Shown: one piece after another, positions 1 to 9,433 of the stretch
How positions within the stretch are numbered: the stretch's first letter is position 1
Layout of the letters: each line of letters begins with the position of its first letter
Assembly (NCBI RefSeq): GCF_021044425.1
Contig: NZ_JAJNEC010000006.1
Location: 124,001 to 188,000, forward strand
Source of the DNA: Niabella pedocola
Lineage (GTDB): Bacteria; Bacteroidota; Bacteroidia; Chitinophagales; Chitinophagaceae
Length of the DNA stretch: 64,000 nt
Direction of reading: 5' to 3'
Notes under the pieces: generated by a model
Database searches by the model: none
What the model saw: only the letters and a program-made list of their open reading frames with translations
What the model was told of the DNA's origin: nothing
Program-made: the position numbers and the translations under genes

Positions 1-317
1 TTATGGGGCTTGAACTTGTGCTGCAGCGCACTGTCTGCCGCAGCCTGGGTTGCTTTATCGATGGGCTGGTTCAGCTCGATCTCTTCTTCCGCGGCACTGA
101 AATCGGGGTCCTTGCTTTTCTTTTTATAATAGCTGAGCAAGGCAGCAGCAGCGGCCGGGTAATTTTGCGCCTGTACCTGGGCTTTAACCTTTTCCAGCCC
201 GGGATAATCCAGGTTCAGTATGTCGAACCCGGATTTTCCGATGGGCTGTTGCTGTGCGCTGCCAGTTAAAAAGATGATGGTCAGTAACAGAACCGGTATG
301 ATTTTTTTTATGATCAT
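1..317 (-). CDS. Heparinase II/III-family lyase (PL12-like), N-terminal part only
   Basis: Partial gene that runs off the left edge of the window; about 105 codons are visible. It begins MIIKKIIPVLLLTIIFLTGS and has a Sec signal peptide ending near Ala-Gln. The mature start (FDILNLDYPGLEKVKA, then AAALLSYYKKK) matches the helical N-terminal domain typical of heparinase II/III lyases, which act on heparan sulfate in the periplasm. The catalytic domain lies outside the window, so the substrate cannot be read here. It is the last visible gene of a minus-strand operon after the GH88 and lyase-fold genes, with an 87-bp gap to the latter, which fits a glycosaminoglycan role. It could also be another heparinase II/III-fold lyase, for example of the alginate type. 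Confidence 0.7.
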   Translation of the reverse strand, partial: MIIKKIIPVLLLTIIFLTGSAQQQPIGKSGFDILNLDYPGLEKVKAQVQAQNYPAAAAALLSYYKKKSKDPDFSAAEEEIELNQPIDKATQAAADSALQHKFKPH

Positions 318-404
318 CAGAATGATTTTAGTGGTTGAAGATGCACCCGGTGTGCGGGTATAAAAACAGTTTTTGCCCGATATTGTTCCTGGGCGGCCAT
401 TGAA

Positions 405-2372
405 TTAATTGCTTTTTATTACGGTAACTACTTTTGAGTAGGTTGCCTTGCCGTTCTGGTCTACCTGCTTAATTCTTACAAACCATTGATCCGTGCCGGT
501 GCGTATCGCATCGTGATACTTGTTGCAGGATGCGATCGCTACGGCAAGGGCTACCATGAGCAAAAATAAGATCCGCTTATTGCGCGACCGGTTTTGCGCC
601 CCCAACCCTAAAAATCCTAGAAACAGCGGCAGGCTTATCAGCGCCGTCATATCGGTGGCGGCAATAGTAGCTTCATAGCTTTGTGTTACGGAGGCGTTGC
701 CATTTTTTGAACGGATGGTTTTGATGGTTGTAAAATGCTGTCCGTCTTTTGAAGCCTGTATTTCAAAATGGCTGTTGTTGGTTTCGCGGAGGCTTTGCCA
801 GTTTACCACCAGTCCTGCTTCTTTTAAATGCGCTGCTATTGGGCCAAAGGCAACCGGCAACGCGATATTGGGCACGGTTTCACCATAAAACCGGAACTCT
901 TCCAGTCCCACGCTATTGCCGCTTCCGCCGGCCGTGGAGCCATACCAGTACATTCTTAAGGTAACGGGCTGTGTTACACTGCTAAGCGCAGACAGATCAT
1001 ACTTGCTGATGGTTGATACACCCGCCGCATTGTTAACGGTGATGGGTGCCGAAATGTCGGAGCCAAAGCCATCCATACTGGAACGTAGTACAAAAGTGTT
1101 GGGCGCTGTTGTGGTGCCGCGCCGCCAGGAAAAAACAACAGAGTCGAAATGAAGGGTATAGCCTGTAACCGGGCTTAATTTAAACTCGTAATACTCGGCG
1201 GGGTCCATCAGCGTGGGATTGCCGGTTGTTCCGGTATTGAATGCATTAACCAGGTACCGGCCACCCGGGCCGGGCGCTAAGGGCGTGCCTGAAGATCCCG
1301 AAGCGGTTAAGGAGGCTCTTGAGAAATCAGAAGACGGGCTTCCTTCCACATTGTCGCCGGCTCCGGGCACAGGGGAGCTGCTGTTAAAATACACGATGTT
1401 TTGCGATGGGGTGTATTGTATATTGGGGTCTATATAAATGGTATTGCCGGTACTGCTGTAAGCCGCGGGGTCGGTAATATTGGCGGCTTTCGTATAAGGG
1501 CCGTCTAAATAGGCAGGGTTGGCATCCGGTATGCTGTTTCCCCAGATAAGGCCCCGGCGGCCCGTTGCGGGCGATGGATTGAGTTCAATGATGCGTATAT
1601 CATCGTGGTAAACAATACGGGTGATATCCGGGGGAACCACATATACCCCCCATTTAATATACCCGATGTTGCTTCCGCTGCCCGGAAAGGTGATGTAATC
1701 TGTTTTTTCATCTGCCAGCAGATAATCGGGCTGGCCGGGCAGTTTCATATAAGTTCTTATGTAACCCGTGGCATCCAGCGACCATTTCACATCGATTCTG
1801 AACTGTATCCACTGGTTTACATAAGGACGCAGATCGCTCAGTATATCTTTGGTGCTAACACCGCTGGCCGCATCATTGTAACGAAGCCGGATCACATTCC
1901 GCTGTGTACGTACCTGCAGCGGTACTTCCTGTCCGTTCGATACCTTGAGCTGGAAAAAATTGGTTTCATTGATCGGATCACCCGTATTCCAGGGAGTCCA
2001 GTCCTTTAATAACACGCTGAATTCATAACGGCGTTCCATTCCCGGTGAAAAACGGGCCGGCAGATACTGGAGCGCAGCACTTTCACTCCGCCAGTTTGCA
2101 TCCGAATAATATGCGCTGTCGCCGTACACTACCTTATGCGCGATGGCGTAATTACCGGTGGCGCCGGGGCTTATCATATATGCGGCGTCGGCGCCCGTTG
2201 CGCTGGTTGCCTCAATGTCCGTATTGCCGGAATTGAGGGTGCCGTTTTCATAGTCTAAGTTTAAAATTGTTTTTCCCACAACCTGGGCAAAAACGGAACC
2301 CGTTATTGCAAAAAACAACATCGCTGTAATGAAGCTGATACGGGCGGCAATGGCTGCAAATCGTTTGTTCAT
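405..2372 (-). CDS. Exported heparin-lyase-fold protein (PF14099-like) with a membrane-hairpin-interrupted C-terminal domain
   Basis: 655 aa. Residues 1-29 are a signal peptide ending VFAQ. Residues about 35-265 look like the jelly roll of Polysacc_lyase PF14099: features are the SESAALQYLPARFSPG stretch, a WTPWN segment and the late YHDDIRI strand. Residues about 270-500 are a less clear beta-rich region of the kind seen in secreted Bacteroidota proteins. From residue 505 a T9SS-type terminal beta-sandwich begins (LPVAFG, then NNSHFEIQASKDGQHF). It is broken at residues about 575-616 by two hydrophobic segments around an Arg/Lys loop, the second ending in IASC-NK like a lipobox. The sandwich then resumes with WFVRIKQVDQNGKATYSKVV and stops. 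It lies downstream of GH88 in the same operon. Lyase activity is inferred from fold and context. The C-terminus closely parallels that of the protein at 47643-48815. Confidence 0.7.
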   Translation of the reverse strand: MNKRFAAIAARISFITAMLFFAITGSVFAQVVGKTILNLDYENGTLNSGNTDIEATSATGADAAYMISPGATGNYAIAHKVVYGDSAYYSDANWRSESAALQYLPARFSPGMERRYEFSVLLKDWTPWNTGDPINETNFFQLKVSNGQEVPLQVRTQRNVIRLRYNDAASGVSTKDILSDLRPYVNQWIQFRIDVKWSLDATGYIRTYMKLPGQPDYLLADEKTDYITFPGSGSNIGYIKWGVYVVPPDITRIVYHDDIRIIELNPSPATGRRGLIWGNSIPDANPAYLDGPYTKAANITDPAAYSSTGNTIYIDPNIQYTPSQNIVYFNSSSPVPGAGDNVEGSPSSDFSRASLTASGSSGTPLAPGPGGRYLVNAFNTGTTGNPTLMDPAEYYEFKLSPVTGYTLHFDSVVFSWRRGTTTAPNTFVLRSSMDGFGSDISAPITVNNAAGVSTISKYDLSALSSVTQPVTLRMYWYGSTAGGSGNSVGLEEFRFYGETVPNIALPVAFGPIAAHLKEAGLVVNWQSLRETNNSHFEIQASKDGQHFTTIKTIRSKNGNASVTQSYEATIAATDMTALISLPLFLGFLGLGAQNRSRNKRILFLLMVALAVAIASCNKYHDAIRTGTDQWFVRIKQVDQNGKATYSKVVTVIKSN

Positions 2373-2484
2373 GATACATCGTATTTAAAGTAACCGCAGG
2401 TGGCGGGAAGGCAAAGGTTAAGCCGGTGGCTAAACCCGGTAGCTGCCTTCAGTAAACTGAAATATTTGAACTACTGTAAAACCT

Positions 2485-3687
2485 TTATTTCAAAGGCAGC
2501 GCGATCTTTTTCAGCGCTGCATATTTTTTCAATGCCTCCAGGTAATAATAATCTGCATAATTCAGTGGCGTATCTATTTCTGAATTGTACAGGAAGGCGC
2601 CTACACTGTGTTTGAGGATAAAAAAGTGATTGTCTCCGGGTGCTGCCAGAAAATCGGGAGAAGACAGGGTCTTTAATATATCTTCTGCATAATCCGCATA
2701 TTTTTTGCCATCCTTTACTTTGGTACTCAGGTCCAGCAGTCCGCAGGCGATAACGGCAGCGGCAGAGGCGTCGCGGGGTGCCCGCCCGTCAGAGTCCAGC
2801 GCATTGTGCACATCGAAATCCCATACCGGGATTTTATTTTTAGGCATCCGGGGGTGCGTCATAATAAACCGGGCAATATGCTGTGCCTGTTGTAAGAACT
2901 GCGGATTGCCGCTGTTGTTATAGCACATAATGTACCCGTAAAGACCCCAGGCCTGTCCCCGGGCCCAGGCCGATTCATCGGTAAGGCCCTGGTGGGTTTC
3001 CTTGCTCCGCACGTTGCCGGTAACCGGGTCATAATCCACCACATGGTAGGAACTATAATCTTTCCGGAAATGATGCTTCATTGTAGTAAGCGCATGGGTG
3101 CTGGCCGCCTGGCTGTAAACGGGTTTTTTAAATTGTTGGCCCGCCCAGTACAGGTACTCCAGGTTCATCATATTATCTATAATTACCGGAAACTTCCAGT
3201 GGTCGCCAAAATCCCAGGAACGGATCACGCCGGTTTTTGGACTAAAACGGTCATAAAGGTGTTGTGCCCCCTCTTCCAGTACCGGCAGATAGGTGTTGTC
3301 GTTTGTAATGCGCCAGGCATTGCCATAAGAACAATAGAGCATAAATCCGAGATCATGGGTTTTGGTTACGTAGCGGATCGAGTCCAGGGCAAGCGTAAAC
3401 CTGCGGGCGGATGTGGCCAGCGCTTTATTACCCGTTAGCTCATAACCGTACCAGAGCGAACCGGGAAAAAAACCGGTGGTCCAATCGGTATAGGGTGCCG
3501 TTCGTACATTTCCGTTGGGGTTTACAGAGCGGGGATTGAATCCCGGCGTATAGGTCCCGGCGGCGCGGGTGAGTTGTTCTCCGATAACGGTAACGGAATG
3601 CCGGAACCAATCTCCGGATTGCGCCTGAACCTGTATGGTAACTAAAAAAAGGATGCCTGAAATAATGGCATGGAATCGTCTTTTCAT
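2485..3687 (-). CDS. GH88 unsaturated glucuronyl hydrolase
   Basis: 400 aa, close to the usual family length. Residues 1-23 are a signal peptide (cleavage after VQAQ), so it should act in the periplasm. GH88 enzymes remove the 4,5-unsaturated uronic acid that polysaccharide lyases leave at the non-reducing end. The family pattern is clear: TTGFFPGSLWYGYEL at 70-84, HDLGFMLY with candidate catalytic Asp112, DNMMNLEYLYWA with candidate catalytic Asp171, HQGLTDESAWARGQAWGLYG, and RAPRDASAAAVIA. It is the first gene of a minus-strand operon with the two lyase-type genes that follow, and it is divergent from the SusC/SusD operon. Neighbouring heparin lyase I and sulfatases make heparin or heparan disaccharides the likely substrate. 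Confidence 0.93.
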   Translation of the reverse strand: MKRRFHAIISGILFLVTIQVQAQSGDWFRHSVTVIGEQLTRAAGTYTPGFNPRSVNPNGNVRTAPYTDWTTGFFPGSLWYGYELTGNKALATSARRFTLALDSIRYVTKTHDLGFMLYCSYGNAWRITNDNTYLPVLEEGAQHLYDRFSPKTGVIRSWDFGDHWKFPVIIDNMMNLEYLYWAGQQFKKPVYSQAASTHALTTMKHHFRKDYSSYHVVDYDPVTGNVRSKETHQGLTDESAWARGQAWGLYGYIMCYNNSGNPQFLQQAQHIARFIMTHPRMPKNKIPVWDFDVHNALDSDGRAPRDASAAAVIACGLLDLSTKVKDGKKYADYAEDILKTLSSPDFLAAPGDNHFFILKHSVGAFLYNSEIDTPLNYADYYYLEALKKYAALKKIALPLK

Positions 3688-4318
3688 GAGCTTTTTCTTT
3701 TCTTAAAAGTTTCCAATAAAAATAGATTCCACTGCCGGTAAAAGGTTTCAATATTGATTTTAATATTTTAAAACTGGATGAAATTTTGAAAATAAAAGAA
3801 AAAGTGGTTTTTAGAGGAAAGACGGAATGCTATTTTGTGTTATGTATTATATTGCTGATAATCAATTGTATTTTTTTGTTTTGAATAGATGAGATCTAAA
3901 ACGATCAGAAAAATAACCAAAATTGAAAAAAGAAAAACCCATTTTTAAAACCTCCGGCCCCCGGGCGTTCTATATTTAGGGGAGTTAAAAACAGGGTTTT
4001 CCGCTTACCTGGTCAGCGGATGGACCGGGAGCAGTAAAGAGGATTTTTTCTTTGCGACATTTTGTCGGGTTTTAAAATGGGATACACGTAATTGCTTTGA
4101 TTGTTGCCATTGAAACGATAAGAAAGATGATTGAGATAACGCTGTTTTTAGCCATTGACCTTAACGTCTAAAATGTACAGATTATGCCATTTGTAATTAC
4201 AGGCAGCAGCCAAGTAAACTGCGGTTTCCGGAACGGGAAACAGCAAGCCGGTACCCGAACGTCCCATGAACCACTCATAAAAAAAATCATTTCACCTGGT
4301 TTAAAATTCAAGCTTAAA
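3688..4318. other. Divergent intergenic region between GH88 and SusC operons
   Basis: 631 bp without a convincing gene. The middle (about 3770-3950) is strongly A/T rich with poly-A and poly-T tracts, followed by a G/C-rich block near 3950-3975. Both flanking operons must have their promoters here. I did not find a clear Bacteroidota -33/-7 pair and do not assign one. The 65-bp element found upstream of the other two susC genes is absent here, so this locus is probably controlled differently. Confidence 0.6.
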
Positions 4319-7300
4319 ATGAGATCAACGTTTCTTCTATTATTATTAATGATGGGTGTTTCCGGCACGCTGACTGCGCAAACCATCCAAGTAACAGGAA
4401 TTGTCAGCAATGCGTCGGGAGAGCCGCTGACCGGTGCCACCGTTCAGGAAAAAGGCACGGCCCGTACGGCGCTCACCCAAAAGAACGGTCAGTATTCGAT
4501 TCAGGCCGGGGCCAATGCGGTACTGATCGTTTCCTATGTTGGTTACGACGCCAAGGAAATCAATGTAAACAGCAGGGAACAGATCGATATAAGCCTGCTG
4601 GAACAGGATAAAAGCCTGGAACAGGTGGTGGTAGTAGGTTACGGAACCCAGAAAAGAAAGGACCTTACCGGTGCCGTGAGCTCGGTAAGCGGTGCGGAAC
4701 TGGCCAAAGTGCCGGTACAAAACGTAGGGCAGGCGCTGCAGGGCAGGCTGGCCGGTGTTCAGGTAACGATGAACGATGGCTCACCCGGTGCCGATCCCAC
4801 TATAAAAATACGTGGAGGAACCTCCATTTCACAAAGCAACCAGCCGTTATATGTAATTGACGGGGTGCCACAAACCGATGGCATCGGCTTTCTCGACCCC
4901 ACAGATATTGAATCCGTAGATGTATTAAAAGACGCTTCTGCAATTGCGATTTACGGGGCCCGTGGTGGTAACGGGGTGGTATTGATCACCACCAAACAAA
5001 CCAAGCCCGGTAAAGTATCGGTGAATTACGATGGCTATGTAGGCGCCAAACACATTACAAAAGAAATACCGGTAATGAATGGCTACGACTATCTGCTGCT
5101 GAGCTATGAACGCTCGCTGGGCGATGCCACACGGATGTTATCCTTTACCAATCAATATGGTTCGTTCGATTCATTAAAGCTGTTATATGGTAACCGCCCT
5201 GGTATCGACTGGCAAAAGGAAACCTTTGGCAACACCGTATACAATCAATATCATAAGGTAAGTGTAAGCGGGGGTAGTAAGGATACCAAGATCAACATGT
5301 TCTTTTCCCGGAACAAGGACAATGGTATTATGATTCACAGCGCATCCACTAAAAATATCGGTAAACTTTCCGTAAATCAAAAAGTAGGTGAGAAACTCGA
5401 CGTGAACGCTACGGTAAGCTATACCAATCAGAAAGTGGAAGGACTGTCGCCCGCTGAAGGCGGCAATGCCCGGTTGGCCGTATTGCAGCTGCTGTTGCAA
5501 TATCGCCCGGTGTCGGGCCGCAATGGCTCCGATGATGACCTGATCGATTATGAAACGGACCCGGTAGACAACCCGGGCAGTACCCCTACGTTTCAAAGTC
5601 CGGTTGTGAGTACCCGCTCAAGGTTAAGACAACGGGTGATCAACACGATGAACGCCAATGTGACCGCACAATATAAACTCACCAAAGATCTTATTTACCG
5701 CGGTGTGATCGGGTATACCATTAGGGATACCAAGGATAAGCAATTCAATACGGAAGAGTCAATTACGGCTATCCGTAGCGGCGGGCCGTTCGGCAGCATT
5801 GGCCAGGCAAAGGATCCGCGTTTTACGTACAGCAACACGCTTACCTATAGTAAGACCTTTGCACTGGCACATAAGCTGGATGTAATGGCCGGACAGGAAT
5901 ATCAATACACATATCACGAAGATTTCAGCGCCAGTTCCAGTGCGTTTCCGCTGGTCAACAGCGGCTGGGATAACCTGTCGCTGGGTACGGTACTGGGTAC
6001 ACCCTCATCGTATGCAGAAGAAGATAAGCTGCTTTCGTATTTTACCCGGGTGAATTACGGTTATAAAGACCGGTACCTGCTTACTGCCACCGTGCGGGCT
6101 GATGGCTCTTCAAAATTCGGCGCCAATAACCGCTGGGGTTATTTCCCTTCTGCGGCATTTGCATGGCGGATCATCAACGAAAACTTTATGAAAAATAACG
6201 ACCTGTTCTCCGATCTTAAGCTGCGTTTGGGGTATGGTCTTACCGGTAATAACCGTATTGCCAACTACGCCGCATTGGGCATTTATGGTACCGGTTCCTA
6301 CAACCTCAACAATACGGTGGTGATTTCGGCGTATGAGAACAACCTCCCCAATCCCAATTTGAAATGGGAAGCAACGGAAGGCCGCAACATCGGTTTGGAT
6401 ATGGGCTTTTTAAGGCAGCGGATCACGTTAACGGCAGAGGTTTACGATAACCGTTCCCGGAACCTGCTGTTCAATACCCGTATTCCTTCCAGCTCTGGCT
6501 TTATCACCCAGTTTCAAAATATTGGAAGTACATCCAGTAAAGGTTTGGAGTTTACGCTGAATACCGTGAATATTAAAAAAACAGATTTCAGCTGGAGCTC
6601 CAGTCTCAATATTTCGTTCCCGAAAACAAAAGTGCTGGAACTGAGCCAGGGCGAAAATTCCATGGTACTGCCCAGTTATACCGGCTATAACAGCAACCCC
6701 AGCATCAATGATTATATCCTGCAGGTAGGTCAGCCGGTAGGGATGATGTATGGGTATGTGGCCGATGGTTTGTACCAGGTAAGCGATTTTGATTTCAACA
6801 GCACCAACAATACCTACACCTTAAAGTCAGGAGTGGTTCAGGACAACCGTACGGTGCAGCCGGGATATCAGAAATTTAAAGATATCAGCGGGCCGGATGG
6901 GGTACCGGATGGTAAAATAACCGATCTTGACCGTACCATCATCGGTAATTCCAATCCGAAATATACCGGCGGCTTTAACAACACGGTTACCTACAAAAAC
7001 TTTGATCTGAGTGCGTTTGTGAATTTTACAGTAGGTAATGAGATTTACAATGCCAATGTACTGAACAATGCTGCCTTAAGCCAGGATTATAAAAATACCC
7101 TGGCCCGCTTTTCAGACCGGTGGATGACGATTGATGCCAGTGGTCAGCGGGTAACGGATCCTGCGGCGCTGGAAGCATTGAATAAAGGAAAAACCGTGCC
7201 TTCTTATATTGGTATGGTATCTGACAGGCCTTACAGCACCCTGGTAGAAGACGGATCGTTTTTGAGGATCAATAATGTCAGTCTCGGTTATACCCTGCCG

Positions 7301-7495
7301 AAGTTGCTTTTAAAAAGAGCAAAAATTGCCAACGCACGTATCTATATTACCGCATATAACCTGCATGTATTTACGAAGTACTCCGGTTATGACCCTGAAG
7401 TAAGCGTGGTAAACAATGCACTTACGCCGGGCGTGGATTTCAGCGCTTATCCACGGGCAAGATCATTTGTGGCGGGTGTTAATTTATCCTTATAA
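4319..7495 (+). CDS. SusC-like TonB-dependent outer-membrane transporter (GAG locus)
   Basis: The start is placed at the ATG giving MRSTFLLLLLMMGVSGTLTAQ, a good signal peptide; the frame is open further upstream but that extension has no signal character. The product is 1058 aa. After the signal come a carboxypeptidase-regulatory-like domain (about 25-105, with ITQ/VTG-type strands and the SYVGYDAKEI motif), the VVVVGYGTQKRKDLTGAVSSV segment leading into the plug (PLYVIDGVPQT, then DASAIAIYGARGGNGVVLITTK), and a 22-strand barrel ending in a terminal hydrophobic strand. It imports oligosaccharides in complex with the SusD partner encoded 21 bp downstream. The surrounding heparin lyase, GH88 and sulfatases point to glycosaminoglycan fragments as cargo. 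Confidence 0.95.
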   Translation: MRSTFLLLLLMMGVSGTLTAQTIQVTGIVSNASGEPLTGATVQEKGTARTALTQKNGQYSIQAGANAVLIVSYVGYDAKEINVNSREQIDISLLEQDKSLEQVVVVGYGTQKRKDLTGAVSSVSGAELAKVPVQNVGQALQGRLAGVQVTMNDGSPGADPTIKIRGGTSISQSNQPLYVIDGVPQTDGIGFLDPTDIESVDVLKDASAIAIYGARGGNGVVLITTKQTKPGKVSVNYDGYVGAKHITKEIPVMNGYDYLLLSYERSLGDATRMLSFTNQYGSFDSLKLLYGNRPGIDWQKETFGNTVYNQYHKVSVSGGSKDTKINMFFSRNKDNGIMIHSASTKNIGKLSVNQKVGEKLDVNATVSYTNQKVEGLSPAEGGNARLAVLQLLLQYRPVSGRNGSDDDLIDYETDPVDNPGSTPTFQSPVVSTRSRLRQRVINTMNANVTAQYKLTKDLIYRGVIGYTIRDTKDKQFNTEESITAIRSGGPFGSIGQAKDPRFTYSNTLTYSKTFALAHKLDVMAGQEYQYTYHEDFSASSSAFPLVNSGWDNLSLGTVLGTPSSYAEEDKLLSYFTRVNYGYKDRYLLTATVRADGSSKFGANNRWGYFPSAAFAWRIINENFMKNNDLFSDLKLRLGYGLTGNNRIANYAALGIYGTGSYNLNNTVVISAYENNLPNPNLKWEATEGRNIGLDMGFLRQRITLTAEVYDNRSRNLLFNTRIPSSSGFITQFQNIGSTSSKGLEFTLNTVNIKKTDFSWSSSLNISFPKTKVLELSQGENSMVLPSYTGYNSNPSINDYILQVGQPVGMMYGYVADGLYQVSDFDFNSTNNTYTLKSGVVQDNRTVQPGYQKFKDISGPDGVPDGKITDLDRTIIGNSNPKYTGGFNNTVTYKNFDLSAFVNFTVGNEIYNANVLNNAALSQDYKNTLARFSDRWMTIDASGQRVTDPAALEALNKGKTVPSYIGMVSDRPYSTLVEDGSFLRINNVSLGYTLPKLLLKRAKIANARIYITAYNLHVFTKYSGYDPEVSVVNNALTPGVDFSAYPRARSFVAGVNLSL

Positions 7496-7516
7496 TTTAT
7501 TTAAAGATTTTATACA

Positions 7517-9394
7517 ATGAAACTTATATCAAAACGTTTTATATGGATGGCGCTTACAGCAGGCTCCCTGCTTGCTTTAAGTTCCTGCAAAAAAGCATTA
7601 GAGGTAAAAGCGTATTCGTACTTTACCAGCGATAATTTTTTCAGTAATGCAGACGAAGCGTATATGGCTACCCTGGGTGTATATGGGGCCGTATCAAATT
7701 TTTCGGGTTATGGCTGGTATGTGCCGATGGTGCTGGATAATGATAATGATATCAGCCAGATCTCCGGAAACAGCGTGGATAGCTGGCGCGTGATCCCACA
7801 CTACCAGGGTATCCCGGAAACCGATATTTATTACAGCACCTGGAGCGTACTGTACCAGGGGATCGACCGGGCCAATGTGGTTATTGAAAAGATCCCGCAA
7901 ATGGCGCTTTTTACTTCCGGTACCGACGATCAGAAAGCACAGCTGAACCGGATGCTGGGTGAAGCAAAGTTTTTGCGCGGATTTTATTATTCGGAACTGG
8001 TACGGTTATGGGGGGATGTGCCGTTTAAAACGGCGTCTTCCAAAGCCGGTGATAACCTGAAAGGAACATTAACAGACCGGTATGTGATCTACACCCAGGC
8101 AATTAAGGATATGCAGGAAGCGGCCGATGTGCTTCCGGCAGCCGCGCCTACCGATGAGCGGATCAACAAATGGGGTGCAAAAGCAATGCTGGCAAGGGTT
8201 TGCCTTTTTGCGGGCGGCTACGCACTGGCCAACGACGGAACCATGAAGCGGCCGGCCAATTACAAGGATTATTACAAGATGGCTCAAACGCAGATCAATG
8301 AAATCATGACGGCCAATCCATATAAGCTCAATCCCAGCTATCCGCAGGTATTTATCAATCAGTGTAAACATAATCTGGAGCCTACAGAAAGTATTTTTCA
8401 GATAGCGCTTTATACCGTTGCAGATCCGGCAGGTGATCAGCCCAACTCTTCCCGTTTTGGATTCTGGAATGCGCCTCAGACCGCAAAGGGGATCTATGGT
8501 TCCACCAATTTAAGACAAGCCACCGTGCGGCCGTTTTATGAAAGCTTCCAGTCGGGCGATGTGCGGAAAGACTTTGCAGTGGCCCGCTTTACAGTGGCTG
8601 CCGATGGAAGCCGGACGTACCCTACAACCAGTACCGCCGACCAAAACTGGGCGCCGGGCAAATGGAGCCGCGAGTATCAGACGAATTCGATAACCGAACA
8701 GACCAGTACCGATATCAACTGTGTGGTGATGCGTTATTCGGACCTGCTGCTGATGCGTGCAGAGGTGGAAAATGAGTTGAACGAGGGTCCCAATGATCTT
8801 GCACTCGACGCCATCAACCAGGTACGGAGAAGAGCCTATGGGCTCGATATGCCGGGGAATGCGGTGACTCTTACAATTACTGACGGCGGCACGGGCTATA
8901 CCGCCAATCCAACCCTGCAGATAACCGGTGGCGGCGGTAACTATGCGGCCGCAGTAGTGGCAACGCGTACCGGTAATAAAATTACTGCGTTAACGCTGTC
9001 GAATCCGGGTTATGGGTATACCTCCGCGCCAACGGTTACGGTAACCGGCGGTAACGGCACCGGAGCAGTGATTACAGCATCCCTGGTTCCAAAACCTACA
9101 ACAGCCCAGGTTTATATACCTGGCGGATTGGCGAAGCAGCAGTTTTTAGACACGCTGGTTTCAGAACGTGCCAAGGAATTGTGTTTTGAAGGCATGCGCC
9201 GTTCCGACCTGATCCGCTGGAATTTGTTGGGTGCAAAGATCGCAGACACCTATGCCAGAACACAGGCCATTAGAACCACCTATCCTTACCCGGCCTATAC
9301 AAACTTTAAAACCGGGAAGCATGAGCTGTTTCCTTATCCGCAAAATGAAAGAGATGTAAACAGCTCTATCACGCGTCAAAACCCCGGATGGTAA
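7517..9394 (+). CDS. SusD-like surface glycan-binding lipoprotein with Gly-rich insertion
   Basis: 625 aa lipoprotein: the signal MKLISKRFIWMALTAGSLLA runs to the lipobox LSSC-KK (Cys24), so it is anchored at the cell surface as the lid of the upstream SusC. The SusD pattern is present: EAKFLRGFYYSELVRLWGDVPF in the TPR-like part, MRYSDLLLMRAEVENEL late in the protein, SERAKELCFEGMRRSDLIRWN, and a C-terminal R-Q-N-P-G-W. Unusual is a Gly/Thr-rich insertion at nucleotides about 8872-9095, between the DAINQVRRRAYG helix and the SERAKELCFEG helix. It consists of two repeats resembling GGTGYTANPTLQITGGGG and PGYGYTSAPTVTVTGGNG. Such repeats are known from fibre- and adhesin-like proteins. The insertion sits in frame, so the gene looks intact. 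Confidence 0.95.
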   Translation: MKLISKRFIWMALTAGSLLALSSCKKALEVKAYSYFTSDNFFSNADEAYMATLGVYGAVSNFSGYGWYVPMVLDNDNDISQISGNSVDSWRVIPHYQGIPETDIYYSTWSVLYQGIDRANVVIEKIPQMALFTSGTDDQKAQLNRMLGEAKFLRGFYYSELVRLWGDVPFKTASSKAGDNLKGTLTDRYVIYTQAIKDMQEAADVLPAAAPTDERINKWGAKAMLARVCLFAGGYALANDGTMKRPANYKDYYKMAQTQINEIMTANPYKLNPSYPQVFINQCKHNLEPTESIFQIALYTVADPAGDQPNSSRFGFWNAPQTAKGIYGSTNLRQATVRPFYESFQSGDVRKDFAVARFTVAADGSRTYPTTSTADQNWAPGKWSREYQTNSITEQTSTDINCVVMRYSDLLLMRAEVENELNEGPNDLALDAINQVRRRAYGLDMPGNAVTLTITDGGTGYTANPTLQITGGGGNYAAAVVATRTGNKITALTLSNPGYGYTSAPTVTVTGGNGTGAVITASLVPKPTTAQVYIPGGLAKQQFLDTLVSERAKELCFEGMRRSDLIRWNLLGAKIADTYARTQAIRTTYPYPAYTNFKTGKHELFPYPQNERDVNSSITRQNPGW

Positions 9395-9433
9395 GCAGGG
9401 TATTAAAACAGGAAAAAATAAAATTGATTGATC

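Noticed and set aside
525..650. Possibility that the hairpin in the lyase-fold protein is a frameshift or a joined second gene (a separate small lipoprotein)
   Set aside because: The reading frame is continuous, the beta-sandwich resumes in frame after it, and an independent protein at 47643 shows the same architecture with the cysteine at the same position.
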